From: Gammaproteobacteria bacterium
GTDB taxonomy: Bacteria > Pseudomonadota > Gammaproteobacteria > Pseudomonadales > Pseudohongiellaceae
Direction of reading: 5' to 3'
Assembly: GCA_029245395.1 (NCBI GenBank)
Contig: JAQWPL010000002.1
Coordinates: 1 to 61,516, forward strand
Length of the DNA: 61,516 nt
Both the position numbers and the translations under genes were made by a program. This document shows, one piece after another, positions 40,107-50,735 of this stretch (the first letter of the stretch is position 1; every line of letters begins with the position of its first letter). The notes below the pieces were generated by a model that was given only the letters and a program-made list of their open reading frames with translations, did not search any database and was not told where the DNA came from.

Positions 40107-41540
40107 ATGGAATGGGAAACAGTCATAGGCCTCGAAGTGCATGTACAACTGGCCACCGCATCGAAATTATTTTCTGGCACCAGTACTGAATTTGGTGCCG
40201 AGCCCAATACGCAGGCTAATATTTATGACCTGGCCATGCCTGGAACTCTGCCTGTACTGAATAAGGAAGCATTAAAGATGGCCGTCAAATTTGGCGTAGC
40301 CATTGGTGCGGAGATTAGTACTACCTCCGTTTTTGACAGGAAAAACTATTTCTATCCGGATTTACCGAAGGGATACCAGACTTCTCAACTGGATTTTCCT
40401 ATTGTGGGCAAAGGAGAGCTGGTCATTGACATGGAAGATGGCACTCAGAAAACCATCGGCGTAACTCGAGCACATATGGAAGAGGATGCAGGTAAATCCC
40501 TGCACGAAGATTACCCTGACAAAACTGGCATAGATCTCAATAGAGCAGGAACGCCGCTGCTGGAAATTGTTTCAGAGCCAGACCTGCGCAACGCCAAGGA
40601 AGCAGTAGCTTATTTAAAAAAAATGCACTCCATTATCTGCTATCTGACAATCTCCGACGGGGACATGTCTCAGGGCTCCATGCGTTGTGATGCTAATGTT
40701 TCTATCAGACAGAAAGGCAGTGATGAACTTGGCACTCGCACAGAAATAAAAAACATTAACTCATTCCGCTATGTTGAAAAAGCAATCAATATAGAAGTCG
40801 AGCGGCAAATTGACCTGATAGAAGATGGCGGCAGAGTGGTTCAGGAAACTCGCCTCTATGATGCCGATAAAAATGAAACACGTTCCATGCGCAGCAAGGA
40901 AGTGGCCAATGACTATCGTTATTTTCCCGAACCCGACCTGTTGCCAATTGTTATCGACACAAAATACATTGAAGCAATACGGGAAACTCTCCCGGAATTA
41001 CCTGATGTAAAATGCAAACGCTTCTGTGAACAGTACGGACTAAGTGAATATGATGCTTTAGTGCTTACAAGTGATCATGCCACGGCAGGTTATTTTGAAA
41101 TAGTGACCGCCGCTTCTGGTGACCCCAAACTCTCTGCAAACTGGGTGATGGGCGATCTGCAAGCCATTTTGAATAAGGATGAGATAGCCATAAACAACAG
41201 CCCTGTAAGCGCTGATGCGCTGGCAATTCTAATAAGTCGTATCAAGGACAATACCATCTCATCCAAGATAGCCAAGACCGTATTTGAAGCCATGGTGGAC
41301 GGTGAGGGCGATGCCGACAGCATCATTGAGAGCAAAGGCCTGAAACAGGTAACAGATACTGGCGCAATAGAAGCTATGGTGGATGAGGTGATTGCCAATA
41401 ATCCTGACCAGGTAGAACAGTACAAGAGCGGCAAGGAACAGGTCATCGGCTTTTTTGTTGGCCAGATAATGAAAGCGTCCCAGGGTAAAGCCAACCCAGG
41501 CCAGGTAAACAAGTTGTTGAAAGAAAAACTGAGCAATTAA
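40107..41540 (+). CDS. gatB: Aspartyl/glutamyl-tRNA amidotransferase subunit B
   Basis: 477 residues beginning [22 protein letters not shown], the GatB cradle domain, with [26 protein letters not shown] and a C-terminal tRNA-binding YqeY-like domain ([18 protein letters not shown]). It activates mischarged aminoacyl-tRNA with ATP and amidates it. Completes gatCAB, 23 bases after gatA. Confidence 0.96.
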   Translation: MEWETVIGLEVHVQLATASKLFSGTSTEFGAEPNTQANIYDLAMPGTLPVLNKEALKMAVKFGVAIGAEISTTSVFDRKNYFYPDLPKGYQTSQLDFPIVGKGELVIDMEDGTQKTIGVTRAHMEEDAGKSLHEDYPDKTGIDLNRAGTPLLEIVSEPDLRNAKEAVAYLKKMHSIICYLTISDGDMSQGSMRCDANVSIRQKGSDELGTRTEIKNINSFRYVEKAINIEVERQIDLIEDGGRVVQETRLYDADKNETRSMRSKEVANDYRYFPEPDLLPIVIDTKYIEAIRETLPELPDVKCKRFCEQYGLSEYDALVLTSDHATAGYFEIVTAASGDPKLSANWVMGDLQAILNKDEIAINNSPVSADALAILISRIKDNTISSKIAKTVFEAMVDGEGDADSIIESKGLKQVTDTGAIEAMVDEVIANNPDQVEQYKSGKEQVIGFFVGQIMKASQGKANPGQVNKLLKEKLSN

Positions 41541-41570
41541 AGAATCACATTACCAGGAATTAAACAGACT

Positions 41571-41885
41571 ATGAGTACAGAAAAGAAAACCGGTGCCAAC
41601 AGAACACAGCCTGCTGTTCGCGATGAATGGTGGAGTGATGAGCGGGTAAAATCTTTTCTGGCGCTGGAATCTTCCCAGGATGAAACACCTGATTTTCACA
41701 TTCTGCAAAAAGCTTACCGCGGCATGGTACCCGAAGCCTTTAGCCGTTTTATCAGCTTTTTTATTGAGGAAGGGAAAAATTTAAATGAAAGAAACAAGCA
41801 AGGTGAAACACTATTGCAAATTGTTTCAGCGCACAGAAACTCTGAGGAATATGCTGAAATTTTGAAAGCTGCAGGTGCTGAATAA
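41571..41885 (+). CDS. PA4642-like conserved protein
   Basis: 104 residues of the PA4642 family, known from pseudomonads: RDEWWSDERVKSFLALE, DFHILQKAYRGMVPEAFSRFI, FFIEEGKNLNERNKQGETLL, with an ankyrin-like end (EEYAEILKAAGA). No established function. It follows gatB by 30 bases and ends 19 bases before the convergent helicase stop. Confidence 0.85.
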   Translation: MSTEKKTGANRTQPAVRDEWWSDERVKSFLALESSQDETPDFHILQKAYRGMVPEAFSRFISFFIEEGKNLNERNKQGETLLQIVSAHRNSEEYAEILKAAGAE

Positions 41886-41904
41886 TTCAACCTACAGTAA
41901 TAAA

Positions 41905-43299
41905 CTAGTACTTTTTCCTGCCTCTGCCACCACCTTTATTACCTCCGTGCTTTTTTTCCTGCTTAAATTTTGATTCCCGAGAAAAGGAAGGTGGTTTCAC
42001 CAAGAGTTCTCCCGGTGGATGCTCACATGGCAACTTCATACCAATGGTTTCTTCTATTTCAGGCAACATAAAGGAATCATCTTCACACGCAAAACTCACT
42101 GATGTGCCAAGAGCTCCTGCCCTTCCGGTGCGACCAATTCGGTGTACATAATCATCTGATTCTTGTGGCAACATGAAATTTACCACGTGAGTTATATCAT
42201 CAATATGCAGTCCCCTGCCCGCCACATCGGTGGCCACCAACACCTGGATATCACCGCTTTTGAAAGCATCCAGGGTCTTTACCCGTTTTGGTTGTGATAT
42301 TTCGCCCGTTAATAGCCCTACTCTCACATTATTTCGGTGCAGGCTATCCGCAAGTCTGCGAGCCTGGTCACGGCGATTGGTAAAGACAATTATCCGTTCA
42401 CCTTCCTCGCTTACAATCAGGTTATACAAAAGCGCATATTTTTGGTCTGTGGTGACCATATAAACTTTCTGATCCACATTATCTGTGGCGACCTTTTCAG
42501 GCTCCACTTCGATTTTTATCGGATTCACTGCCCAGCGATCCGCCAGTTCCAGGATATCGTTGGTGAAAGTGGCGCTAAAAAGCATGGTTTGCCGACATTC
42601 CTTGCGCGACGTGTTGGAAAGAATTTGTCTGACTTGTGGAATAAACCCCATGTCCAGCATCCTGTCTGCTTCATCGATGACGAGCAGTTCAATCATGTTC
42701 AGGTTTATATTCTTGTTACGCACAAAATCCAGGAGACGCCCGGGCGTCGCTGCAACGATATCAACAACGTCATTATCAAGTCCTTGCTGCTGTTTCTGGT
42801 AATCAATGCCACCTACAAGGGTCGCGATATTCAAATCCGTATACTTGCAAAGCAAATGGGCATCGGCGGCTATCTGCATCACCAGTTCCCGGGTCGGCGC
42901 AATAATTAAAGCCCGCGGTTCTCCCACATAACGCTCATCTTGAATGGGGTTATTGACCAGATCGTTAATAATAGTCGCCAGAAAGGCAGCAGTTTTTCCA
43001 GTACCTGTTTGAGCTTTGCCCGTAACATCATGGCCTTCGAGTGTGTAGGCCAGACTTTGAGCCTGGATAGGGGTGCAAAATTCAAAGCCCAGGTCATCCA
43101 CTGCCTTAAGCAGGGCATCCGGGAGATCGAAGTCTTGAAACTTCGCAAGCGGACTCTTTTTCACAGAATCATCTGCAGAGTCTTGCGGGGAGGGGGAAGA
43201 AGGCTGGTCGTCCGAATTTGTTTTGTCTTCTTGTGTCTCGTCTGTGGTCACTTCTGTTGTCACTTCTGTTGTCACTATCTCTGTCACTATCTCATTCAC
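41905..43299 (-). CDS. rhlB: ATP-dependent RNA helicase RhlB
   Basis: 464 residues. DEAD-box core: Q motif KFQDFDLPDALLKAV with GFEFCTPIQAQSL, Walker A AQTGTGKTAAF, PTRELVMQIA, VIDEADRMLDMGF, LFSATF, VATDVAGRGL and YVHRIGRTGRAG. The basic, Gly-rich end KHGGNKGGGRGRKKY fits RhlB, the degradosome helicase. The start is GTG at 43299. The first ~45 residues are an extension that opens with VTTE-type repeats and is acidic; it may be poorly conserved. Confidence 0.92.
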   Translation of the reverse strand: MNEIVTEIVTTEVTTEVTTDETQEDKTNSDDQPSSPSPQDSADDSVKKSPLAKFQDFDLPDALLKAVDDLGFEFCTPIQAQSLAYTLEGHDVTGKAQTGTGKTAAFLATIINDLVNNPIQDERYVGEPRALIIAPTRELVMQIAADAHLLCKYTDLNIATLVGGIDYQKQQQGLDNDVVDIVAATPGRLLDFVRNKNINLNMIELLVIDEADRMLDMGFIPQVRQILSNTSRKECRQTMLFSATFTNDILELADRWAVNPIKIEVEPEKVATDNVDQKVYMVTTDQKYALLYNLIVSEEGERIIVFTNRRDQARRLADSLHRNNVRVGLLTGEISQPKRVKTLDAFKSGDIQVLVATDVAGRGLHIDDITHVVNFMLPQESDDYVHRIGRTGRAGALGTSVSFACEDDSFMLPEIEETIGMKLPCEHPPGELLVKPPSFSRESKFKQEKKHGGNKGGGRGRKKY

Positions 43300-43447
43300 A
43301 TGCGCATGCGGAATTTATTGTTTTTTCTTTATCATTCAAATATTGGCTGCACATCATAACGGAAAGCTTTGCTGCAAGATATGACAAGGTATGGAAAATT
43401 CATGAGGCTTATTGGCTGGCCTTGACGGGAAGCACCATAAATAAAGA

Positions 43448-43762
43448 TCAGTCACGGCAACGATAGATTACAAACGACTGTTCGCCATCTCCGACTTCCG
43501 AAGAAGCTACAATAGCATCACCACGGTCAGCGGCCCTGTTTCTGGCAAGAGTTCGCAATTCCAGGGCTACTCGTTCCGGGTTGCGATTTATTACCACTTT
43601 GTCCAGCACTTCAACAGTTGTTGTGCCTGTCCGGTTACAACTGGCCATTTCACTTTGTGTCAGAACGGCCACGTTTTCACCTTCTGGTGTGAGCCGGACA
43701 TAGGTACATGAAGACAATGTAAATAAAGTGACTGCAACAAAAACCAGATGCGTAGTTTTCAT
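43448..43762 (-). CDS. DUF4156 lipoprotein
   Basis: 104 residues from the ATG at 43762 (MKTTHLVFVAVTLFTLSSC), a signal peptide with lipobox LSSC; an upstream in-frame start at 43810 overlaps the preceding gene. The rest matches DUF4156: RLTPEGENVAVLTQSEMASCNRTG, VALELRTLARNRAADRGDAIV. Outer membrane-associated lipoprotein of unknown function. Downstream of the YceI gene by 16 bases. Confidence 0.82.
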   Translation of the reverse strand: MKTTHLVFVAVTLFTLSSCTYVRLTPEGENVAVLTQSEMASCNRTGTTTVEVLDKVVINRNPERVALELRTLARNRAADRGDAIVASSEVGDGEQSFVIYRCRD

Positions 43763-43778
43763 AGTAAAATTTCTTGCA

Positions 43779-44378
43779 TTAATTACGGTTAAACTTGGCA
43801 TTGACCTCAATACTTACTAATTCATTTGCCATATTCAGGTACTGATCTAGTCCAAAATCTAATCGGTCGAAACTGCCGGTTGCCAGCATGCCAATGGTGC
43901 TGCCTGTAAGACTGTCGTCTGTGCCACCAAAAAATTCAACATGCAGAGTCCAGGGTTTGGTCGATCCAACGAAATTCAGCTCGCCATGGAAATCAGCACT
44001 ATTTTCGCCAGTGACTTCCACTTCTGTTGTAGTAAATGTAGCCTCCGGATAAAGCTGCGCATTGAACCAGGCGCTACTGTTGACCAGGGTTTCAACCACA
44101 TCACCATCGGCCATATCCAGACTGCCCATCTGCACGGCCGCCGTTAATCTGGAATTTGTTAGATTGTCAAAATCAATTTCAAGGGTAGCTGAGTAGTCAT
44201 CAAATCGGCCAACAAGGTTCAGGTAAGACTGTTGCATGACCCGAAAAAAGACACTGCCATACTGCCTGGTCAGAGTGTAGGACACAGTGCTGGGCTCTTT
44301 TTCAGCGGCAACAACCCAAACCGAAGATAGCACCAGGACAAATACAACAAGCATCTTCCGAAACATATTTAAAACCAT
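43779..44378 (-). CDS. YceI-family secreted protein
   Basis: 199 residues from the ATG at 44378 with a GGAG upstream; the frame begins earlier at 44411. A signal peptide (LVVFVLVLSSVWVVAAE) precedes a lipocalin-like YceI domain: YGSVFFRVMQQSYLNLVGRF, SAWFNAQLYPEATFTTTEVE, GELNFVGSTKPWTLHVEFFG and SFDRLDFGL. YceI proteins bind isoprenoid quinones or lipids in the periplasm. Probably cotranscribed with the DUF4156 gene. Confidence 0.88.
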   Translation of the reverse strand: MVLNMFRKMLVVFVLVLSSVWVVAAEKEPSTVSYTLTRQYGSVFFRVMQQSYLNLVGRFDDYSATLEIDFDNLTNSRLTAAVQMGSLDMADGDVVETLVNSSAWFNAQLYPEATFTTTEVEVTGENSADFHGELNFVGSTKPWTLHVEFFGGTDDSLTGSTIGMLATGSFDRLDFGLDQYLNMANELVSIEVNAKFNRN

Positions 44379-44493
44379 TGAAACTCCAATAAAAGTGATT
44401 TCATAAGGCAACTATTATAAGTGGTCTTTTCTTGCAGGCATACACAAGCAGGTCAATCGATGTTCTGAAAATACAAATGAAGTCCCTGAAGGA

Positions 44494-45234
44494 TTAGCCA
44501 CAGCAGGCACAGTCTGGATTTTTCTTGAGTGCCATTTCTCTAAACTGCATGGTTTGGGCGTCAAGGAATAACAACCGACCTGTCAGGGTTTTTCCAATTC
44601 CTGCAATCAACTTGATGCATTCCATGGCCTGCAAAGTGCCTATAATCCCTACCAGCGGTGCAATTACGCCACTTTCAGAGCAGCTTAATTGCACATCATC
44701 ACCTTCCTGATAAAGGCATTGATAGCAGGGGCTGTCATCAATGCGACTGTCGAAAACACTCACCTGGCCTTCCAGACGAATTGCTGCACCCGAGACCAGA
44801 GGAACGTTTTGTTTCACTGCTTGCGCATTGATGGCAAAACGAGTGGCAAAATTATCTGTGCAGTCAAGAATCACATCTGCCGAGCTGACCGCCTCTGCAA
44901 GAGCATCTCCTTCCAGACGCCTATTCAATTCAGTGACTGTGACACTATCATTGAGTTTATGAATCGCTTGTGCGGCAGATGTCACCTTGGATAAACCAAT
45001 GTTATCCGTGACATGGGCTATCTGCCGTTGCAGATTGCTCAAATCTACAACATCATCATCCGCCAGGGTCAGGTGACCCACTCCACTTCCGGCAAGATAC
45101 ATGGCCGCCGGACAACCCAATCCTCCCAGACCAATAATCAGCACATTGGCATTCAGCAAAGCTTCCTGGCCGGCAATATTTATCTGCGGCAGCATGATTT
45201 GCCGGGAATACCTGAGTAGTTCGTCGTCGTTCAT
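44494..45234 (-). CDS. moeB: ThiF/MoeB-family adenylyltransferase
   Basis: 246 residues. Nucleotide-binding site IIGLGGLGCPAAMYLA, adenylation residues LSNLQRQIAH, VILDCTDNFATRF with the usual Cys region, and zinc cysteines CYQC and CACC. The family activates the C-terminal Gly of MoaD or ThiS; adjacency to prmC and position match moeB of Pseudomonas. Sequence alone cannot exclude ThiF. Follows prmC after 74 bases. Confidence 0.88.
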   Translation of the reverse strand: MNDDELLRYSRQIMLPQINIAGQEALLNANVLIIGLGGLGCPAAMYLAGSGVGHLTLADDDVVDLSNLQRQIAHVTDNIGLSKVTSAAQAIHKLNDSVTVTELNRRLEGDALAEAVSSADVILDCTDNFATRFAINAQAVKQNVPLVSGAAIRLEGQVSVFDSRIDDSPCYQCLYQEGDDVQLSCSESGVIAPLVGIIGTLQAMECIKLIAGIGKTLTGRLLFLDAQTMQFREMALKKNPDCACCG

Positions 45235-45285
45235 AACTATTCAATCGATCTCAATTTATACCTTTAGGAATATGACACTTCCCCT

Positions 45286-45306
45286 TGCCTCTTGCCTCTT
45301 GCCTCT
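45286..45306. repeat. Short heptamer array after prmC
   Basis: Three perfect units of TGCCTCT, the same unit as the array at 4261-4322. On the minus strand it begins 2 bases after the prmC stop codon at 45309-45311. Confidence 0.9.
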
Positions 45307-45308
45307 CG

Positions 45309-46142
45309 TCACTTTTGTCCCGTTGTCACCCGCTCATGCCCAGCAAGATCTCTGTACGTTTCAATTTCGCTAAAACCTTTATCTTCAAATATTTTTCTCA
45401 CCGCCTCACCCTGTGTAAAACCATGTTCCAGCAACAACCAGCCTTTGTTTTCAAGATGACGCGGACTTTGTTCTACAATCGTACGAATATCTGCAAGACC
45501 CTCTGCGCCTGAGATTAACGCATGCTCTGGTTCAAAGCGAACATCCCCTAGTTCGAGATGGGCATCACCTGCTTCTATATAAGGAGGATTACTAACAATG
45601 GCATGAAACCTGATATCTGGAAATGGTGCCAGCCAATCACCAGCATGGAAACTGACATTACCGATTTCCAGCATGTCTGCATTTTTCCTTGCCAGATCAA
45701 GTGCACCAGTTGATACATCAGAAGCTGAAATATCCCAGCCGGTTTCTTCACTAGCCAAAGCCAGGGCTATAGCACCGGAGCCAGTCCCCAGGTCAAGCAC
45801 CCTGGCTTGCTTTAACTCCGCCAGTTTTTCCAGGGTTGTCTCCACCAGCAATTCAGTTTCCGGACGTGGAATCAACACATCAGGGGTGATGATTAAATCC
45901 AGTTTCCAGAAAGCCTGTCTTCCTAACAGGTAGGCTATGGGCTCTCCTGACTGGCGTCGTCTGATCAACTCCAGGTAGTGATTTTGTTCTGACGCAACGG
46001 GGATATGTTCTGGCCAGGTGTACAGCCATGTGCGAGTCTGCCTGATGACATGTGCCAACAAAAGTTCAGCATCGAGCCTTGCGCTGTCACTGTCGTTCAG
46101 CGCTTTTTCACCATCTGTAATCAACTGCTTGAGAGTAGTCAC
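45309..46142 (-). CDS. prmC: Release factor glutamine methyltransferase
   Basis: 277 residues: N-terminal helical domain (about 1-75), then a SAM methyltransferase with VLDLGTGSGAIALALASE and the catalytic NPPY in AIVSNPPYIEAGD. It methylates the Gln of the GGQ motif in release factors. The gene directly follows prfA, its substrate, 14 bases away. Confidence 0.96.
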   Translation of the reverse strand: MTTLKQLITDGEKALNDSDSARLDAELLLAHVIRQTRTWLYTWPEHIPVASEQNHYLELIRRRQSGEPIAYLLGRQAFWKLDLIITPDVLIPRPETELLVETTLEKLAELKQARVLDLGTGSGAIALALASEETGWDISASDVSTGALDLARKNADMLEIGNVSFHAGDWLAPFPDIRFHAIVSNPPYIEAGDAHLELGDVRFEPEHALISGAEGLADIRTIVEQSPRHLENKGWLLLEHGFTQGEAVRKIFEDKGFSEIETYRDLAGHERVTTGQK

Positions 46143-46156
46143 GAACAGGAAGACAA

Positions 46157-47239
46157 TCAGTTTGACAGGTCGGCAAGCTGGTCGGCCTGGTGCTCGGTAA
46201 TCAAGGATTGAATGATTTCACCGATATCCCCTGCCAAGACTTCAGATAAACGGTTCAATTTGAGATTAATCCTGTGGTCTGTAATTCGCCCATCAGGGTA
46301 ATTATAAGTGCGAATTTTTTCAGATCGGTCCCCACTGCCCACCAGGTCGCGCCGGGTATCGGACTGCTCTTTCTTTTGTTCTGTTTCTGCAACTGTCTGC
46401 AACTTTGCCTGTAACAAGGACATCGCCCTTGCACGGTTCTTGTGTTGCGAGCGCTCATCCTGGCATTCCACAACAATACCTGTGGGAATGTGAGTAAGAC
46501 GAATAGCCGAGTCAGTTTTGTTCACATGCTGACCGCCTGCACCGCTGGCGCGATAGGTATCAACGCGCAAATCACCCTTGTTAATTTCAATTTCTTCCAC
46601 AGCTTCTACTTCAGGCATTACTGCTACAGTGCAGGCCGAAGTATGGACCCTGCCCTGAGTTTCTGTTTCTGGAACTCGCTGCACTCGATGGGCACCGGAT
46701 TCAAACTTGAGTTGACCAAACACATTTTTACCTACTACGCGTGCAATCAACTCTTTGTAGCCGCCATGCTCGCCGTGTCTTTCATTCAGCACTTCCACTG
46801 CCCAGCCCTGGTTTTCAGCATAACGGGAGTACATGCGAAACAAATCACCGGAAAAAATTGCGGCCTCGTCTCCACCCGTACCGGCGCGAATTTCCAGAAA
46901 AATATTACAGCTATCCTTTGGATCTTTGGGCAGTAACAGTTTCTGCAATTCCAGGTCCAGCGTTTCAAGCCGGCTTTCTGAACTTGCGATTTCCTCTTCC
47001 GCCATTTCCCGGACTTCTGGATCGCTGTCCTTTTGAAGCTCCAGAGCTTCATCATGGTTCGTCTGAACTTGCTGGTATTCACTAAAACAGTTCACCAACG
47101 ATTCCAGTTCAGCATATTCCTTGGAAAATTCTCGAAACTTATTTTGGTCGCTGATAATGTCAGCATCGCTTAAGAGGCCTTCCAGCTCCTCATAACGATC
47201 GCACAGGGTTTCCAGCTTTGTGATGATGGATTTATTCAT
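46157..47239 (-). CDS. prfA: Peptide chain release factor 1
   Basis: 360 residues, typical RF1. The GGQ motif is in [16 protein letters not shown], and the tRNA-mimic domains are visible through [19 protein letters not shown] and [18 protein letters not shown]. It terminates translation at UAA and UAG. Lies 118 bases after hemA, in the hemA-prfA-prmC order. Confidence 0.96.
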   Translation of the reverse strand: MNKSIITKLETLCDRYEELEGLLSDADIISDQNKFREFSKEYAELESLVNCFSEYQQVQTNHDEALELQKDSDPEVREMAEEEIASSESRLETLDLELQKLLLPKDPKDSCNIFLEIRAGTGGDEAAIFSGDLFRMYSRYAENQGWAVEVLNERHGEHGGYKELIARVVGKNVFGQLKFESGAHRVQRVPETETQGRVHTSACTVAVMPEVEAVEEIEINKGDLRVDTYRASGAGGQHVNKTDSAIRLTHIPTGIVVECQDERSQHKNRARAMSLLQAKLQTVAETEQKKEQSDTRRDLVGSGDRSEKIRTYNYPDGRITDHRINLKLNRLSEVLAGDIGEIIQSLITEHQADQLADLSN

Positions 47240-47357
47240 TACTGCTAATTTAGTAGTTAAACGTTTGAGTTCTTGAGTAGATTAAATTCGATAGACAATA
47301 ATTAGGGCGTTCGATAGCACGCCTTATACAACAACTTACTGGTGTATTGCTTATCTG

Positions 47358-48692
47358 TCATGACCGCTTATGCTTTTCATCTTCCGGGTCAAAATCACTG
47401 CCTTCTTCATTACTGGCTTCCAGCTCGAACAGTTCTTCAGCCAGTTGAATCAACTCACTGCGTCCGTCGGCACTGGCTTTTTTCATTTGTACACTGGGGG
47501 CATGAATCAGTTTATTGGTAAGCAGTCGCGCCAGGGTAGCAAGCACCTTATCTGGTGATTCACCCTGATCAAGAAGTTTCAGGGATTTTTCAAGCTCAGT
47601 ATCGCGGATATGCTCCGCCTTCTGACGGAAATTTTTCAACGTGGAAACAATACCAAGTGTCCGCAGCTTCTCTTCATAACTGCTAACACCTTCGGCAATT
47701 ATTTTTTCCGCTTCCTGGGCGGCCTCTTTTCGATTCTGCAAGCTGGAATCAATAACCTGGGACAGGTCATCCACACTATACAAATACACATCTTCCAGTT
47801 CTGCCACTTCCGGTTCTATGTCTCGGGGAACTGCCAGGTCTACCATGAAAATAGGTCGGTGTTTGCGCGCTTTTAATGCCCTTTCCACAGCTCCTTTTCC
47901 CAGTATGGGCAGTTGGCTCGCCGTAGAACTGACAACGATGTCGGCTTTTTCCAATTGCTCTGGTATATCGGCAAACAGGACTTCATCCACTCCGTATTTC
48001 TCTTTCAGTTCCAACGCTCTTTCCAGAGTACGGTTGGCAACTGACACATTGGTGACGCCAGCCTGACGTAAATGCTGAACAACCAGTTCGATTGTGCGGC
48101 CGGCACCGATCATAAGGGCACTGGCCTGGGAAAGATCGCTGAAGATATGTTCTGCAAGACTCACAGCAGCAAAAGCTACTGAAACCGGGTTTTCACCAAT
48201 GGCGGTATCCGTGCGCACCTGCTTGGCGACCATAAAGGTTTCTTCAAACAAACGACTCAGATTATTACCAACCGTTCCGGCTTCGCGAGCAACAGCATAG
48301 GCCGATTTCAGTTGACCCAGAATCTGTGGTTCTCCCAACACCATTGAATCCAGACCGCTCGCCACCTTCATGCAATGCTTTACAGCATCCTTGTCGCGAT
48401 GCAGATATATACAGTTTTGCAATTGCACTTCATTTAACTGGTGATAGTTCGCCAGCCAGTTCAGGACCTGAGCCTGTATCTCATCTTCGCTGATAGAAGA
48501 AGCACTTCCTTCCCCGGGCTCACAATACAATTCTGTTCTGTTACAGGTTGAAACAATGACAATTTCATCCATACCAACTTCAGTACAGGCCTGTTGCAAA
48601 GCGTCATGCATTTTTTCCGGGGCGAACGCCACCTTCTCACGTACATCGACGCTTGCAGTATTGTGATTTATGCCGAGTAAAAAAGTGGTCAT
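47358..48692 (-). CDS. hemA: Glutamyl-tRNA reductase
   Basis: 444 residues. The N-terminal catalytic domain has [14 protein letters not shown] and the nucleophile C50 in [13 protein letters not shown]; the NADPH domain has [14 protein letters not shown] and ANRTLERA; the C-terminal dimerisation helix follows. It makes glutamate-1-semialdehyde, the first step of 5-aminolevulinate synthesis. The C-terminus is a Glu/Asp-rich tail. Divergent from the lipoprotein-lolB unit. Confidence 0.96.
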   Translation of the reverse strand: MTTFLLGINHNTASVDVREKVAFAPEKMHDALQQACTEVGMDEIVIVSTCNRTELYCEPGEGSASSISEDEIQAQVLNWLANYHQLNEVQLQNCIYLHRDKDAVKHCMKVASGLDSMVLGEPQILGQLKSAYAVAREAGTVGNNLSRLFEETFMVAKQVRTDTAIGENPVSVAFAAVSLAEHIFSDLSQASALMIGAGRTIELVVQHLRQAGVTNVSVANRTLERALELKEKYGVDEVLFADIPEQLEKADIVVSSTASQLPILGKGAVERALKARKHRPIFMVDLAVPRDIEPEVAELEDVYLYSVDDLSQVIDSSLQNRKEAAQEAEKIIAEGVSSYEEKLRTLGIVSTLKNFRQKAEHIRDTELEKSLKLLDQGESPDKVLATLARLLTNKLIHAPSVQMKKASADGRSELIQLAEELFELEASNEEGSDFDPEDEKHKRS

Positions 48693-48861
48693 GCCTGTTA
48701 AAATAGAGCCGGAAAGTCGTTCATTTTACTCAATACGCCGGGTTGTGCCTAATCATCATATGGCTGATGGCTCTTAATGTTAGTATTCGCATGGTCAGCA
48801 AGAGGAACCTTACCTTGCAAAGCGGGGTCTGACTCTATGTACAGCCCTTGTTCAGGCAGGA

Positions 48862-48891
48862 TTGAGAACAATAGCCGTAAGTCGCTATACT
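48862..48891 (+). promoter_or_regulatory. Sigma70-type promoter for the TPR lipoprotein operon
   Basis: TTGAGA at 48862-48867, an 18-base spacer and a near-consensus TATACT at 48886-48891. Transcription would start about 48898, only a few bases before the ATG at 48902, which favours the ATG at 48917 as the real start of the next gene. Confidence 0.55.
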
Positions 48892-48901
48892 AATCATCAT
48901 T

Positions 48902-50725
48902 ATGTACAGATTCATTATGTTCAATAACAGCAACCAAAACCCACGAACAGGCCTATGGCATTTTTTGTGGGCGTTCTTGTTACTTACTTTACTTACAGGT
49001 TGTACAAGCGTTTCTGTTGAAAACGAAGCAGAGCCTGCTATTACAAGCTCACCTGACTCATCAGTGTCTGAAGAGGAAGAAAACACTCAACCCCTGCCTC
49101 CACCTGAAGAAGACATAGTCTATGGCAACTTTTCAGAAGATATTCTTACTCGCGTCATTATTGCCGAAATGGCAGGACAAAGGGGTTATAACCAAAAAGC
49201 ATTGGTTGATTACCTGGAACTGGCCAGGGAAACCAACGAGATCAACATTATCCGGCGCGCCTCCCGTATTGCTTCTTTTATAAGGGATGTTCCTGGAGCG
49301 ATAGAAATGGGCAATATGTGGCTGGCCAAAGAGCCAGAGTCAATGGAAGCCCTGCGCGCACTGGCTTTTCAAATGTTATCACTGAATCGTTACCGCGAAG
49401 CGGTAAACCACATGAAATCCTTGTTAGCACTGGGTGGTGAAATCGATTTTCGCCTGATTACCAATCGCACTGCTGTTGATGCCAATGCGGCCCTTTTTAT
49501 TGATGGGTTGATTGACGACCTCGAATCCATCCAGGAAGCCTACCCTGCCGATCAATCTCTTCGTCTGGCCCTAGCCCACCTTTACCAACAAAACGACCAG
49601 GTTGAGTCTGCTTATGAACTTATCAGTGGACTCGCTGAGGAAATGAACGACCATCCCGATGTCGTCATACTGGAAGTAGAATTACTTGAAATGCTGGGAG
49701 AGGAAGAACGTGCCCAGCGCAGACTGCAGCAAGCCCTGCGTAGCAACGAAAACAACAAAGAACTGCGTTTCCAGTACGCACGCTCACTTCTAGACGATCA
49801 ACGCTATCTTGAAGCACGGGATCAGTTCGCCATCATCGTTGAGCAAAATCCTGAAGATTTTGACATGCTTTATTCCCTGGCTCTGCTGAGTATGGAAATC
49901 AACGTGCTCAGTGATGCCCGTCAGTATTTTGAGCGCCTGGTTGAAAATGACCAGAGACTCGATGATTCCCACCACTACCTCGGGTTCATAAGCACACAGG
50001 AAAATAAACCGGAAGAAGCCATTGAGCACTTTATTAATGTAGATGGCGGCGGTAATTTCCTTCAATCTCAACGCAGTTTGACCGAGCTAATGATTAAAGC
50101 TGGTCGCTATCCCGAAATAAAATCCCGGCTACAGAATGTCCGCTTTCGTAATCCGGATTACAATATTGCCTTGTTGAGCATCGAAGCCAACGTGCTTTTG
50201 GATGAAGGTTATCTGGAAGAATCAGGCCAGGTATTGAACAACGCTGTGGGCGCATTTCCTGACAATATCCAGCTGCTTTTCCTGCGCTCTGTCTACAACC
50301 AGGAAATCAATGACCTGAGTTTGATGGAAGCTGATCTGCGCAGAATAATCCAGCTGAACCCCGGCAGTCCCGTTGCCTACAACACCCTGGGTTACTTCCT
50401 TGCAGACAGTACTGACAGATATGAAGAGGCCTACGATCTTATTAAAAAAGCTATTGAACTGGCACCTGATGACCCGGCTATTATCGACAGTCTGGGCTGG
50501 GTACAGTATCGCCTTGGTTTATATGATGAGGCCCTTGAAAATCTGGACAGAGCCTACGAGCTTTTTCCTGATCATGAAGTGGCCGCCCATCTGGGTGAAG
50601 TGCTTTGGGCTCTTGGGGAAAGATCCCAGGCACGCAGTATCTGGCGCACGGCGCTGGAGATCCAGCCCGACAGTGAGCATATCCGCAGTACCATGGAGCG
50701 GCTGACTTCTGACCCTTCCAGTTAA
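48902..50725 (+). CDS. Tetratricopeptide repeat lipoprotein
   Basis: 607 residues from 48902, or 602 from the ATG at 48917. Signal peptide with lipobox LLTGC, then an acidic Pro-rich linker (EEEENTQPLPPPEED) and many TPR units, for example EAYDLIKKAIELAPDDPAIIDSLGWVQYRLG and the following unit ALENLDRAYELFPDHEVAAHLGE. It matches the lipoprotein that precedes lolB in pseudomonads. Probably a periplasmic-face scaffold on the outer membrane; function unproven. lolB follows after 10 bases. Confidence 0.87.
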   Translation: MYRFIMFNNSNQNPRTGLWHFLWAFLLLTLLTGCTSVSVENEAEPAITSSPDSSVSEEEENTQPLPPPEEDIVYGNFSEDILTRVIIAEMAGQRGYNQKALVDYLELARETNEINIIRRASRIASFIRDVPGAIEMGNMWLAKEPESMEALRALAFQMLSLNRYREAVNHMKSLLALGGEIDFRLITNRTAVDANAALFIDGLIDDLESIQEAYPADQSLRLALAHLYQQNDQVESAYELISGLAEEMNDHPDVVILEVELLEMLGEEERAQRRLQQALRSNENNKELRFQYARSLLDDQRYLEARDQFAIIVEQNPEDFDMLYSLALLSMEINVLSDARQYFERLVENDQRLDDSHHYLGFISTQENKPEEAIEHFINVDGGGNFLQSQRSLTELMIKAGRYPEIKSRLQNVRFRNPDYNIALLSIEANVLLDEGYLEESGQVLNNAVGAFPDNIQLLFLRSVYNQEINDLSLMEADLRRIIQLNPGSPVAYNTLGYFLADSTDRYEEAYDLIKKAIELAPDDPAIIDSLGWVQYRLGLYDEALENLDRAYELFPDHEVAAHLGEVLWALGERSQARSIWRTALEIQPDSEHIRSTMERLTSDPSS

Positions 50726-50735
50726 TCCACCGGTA

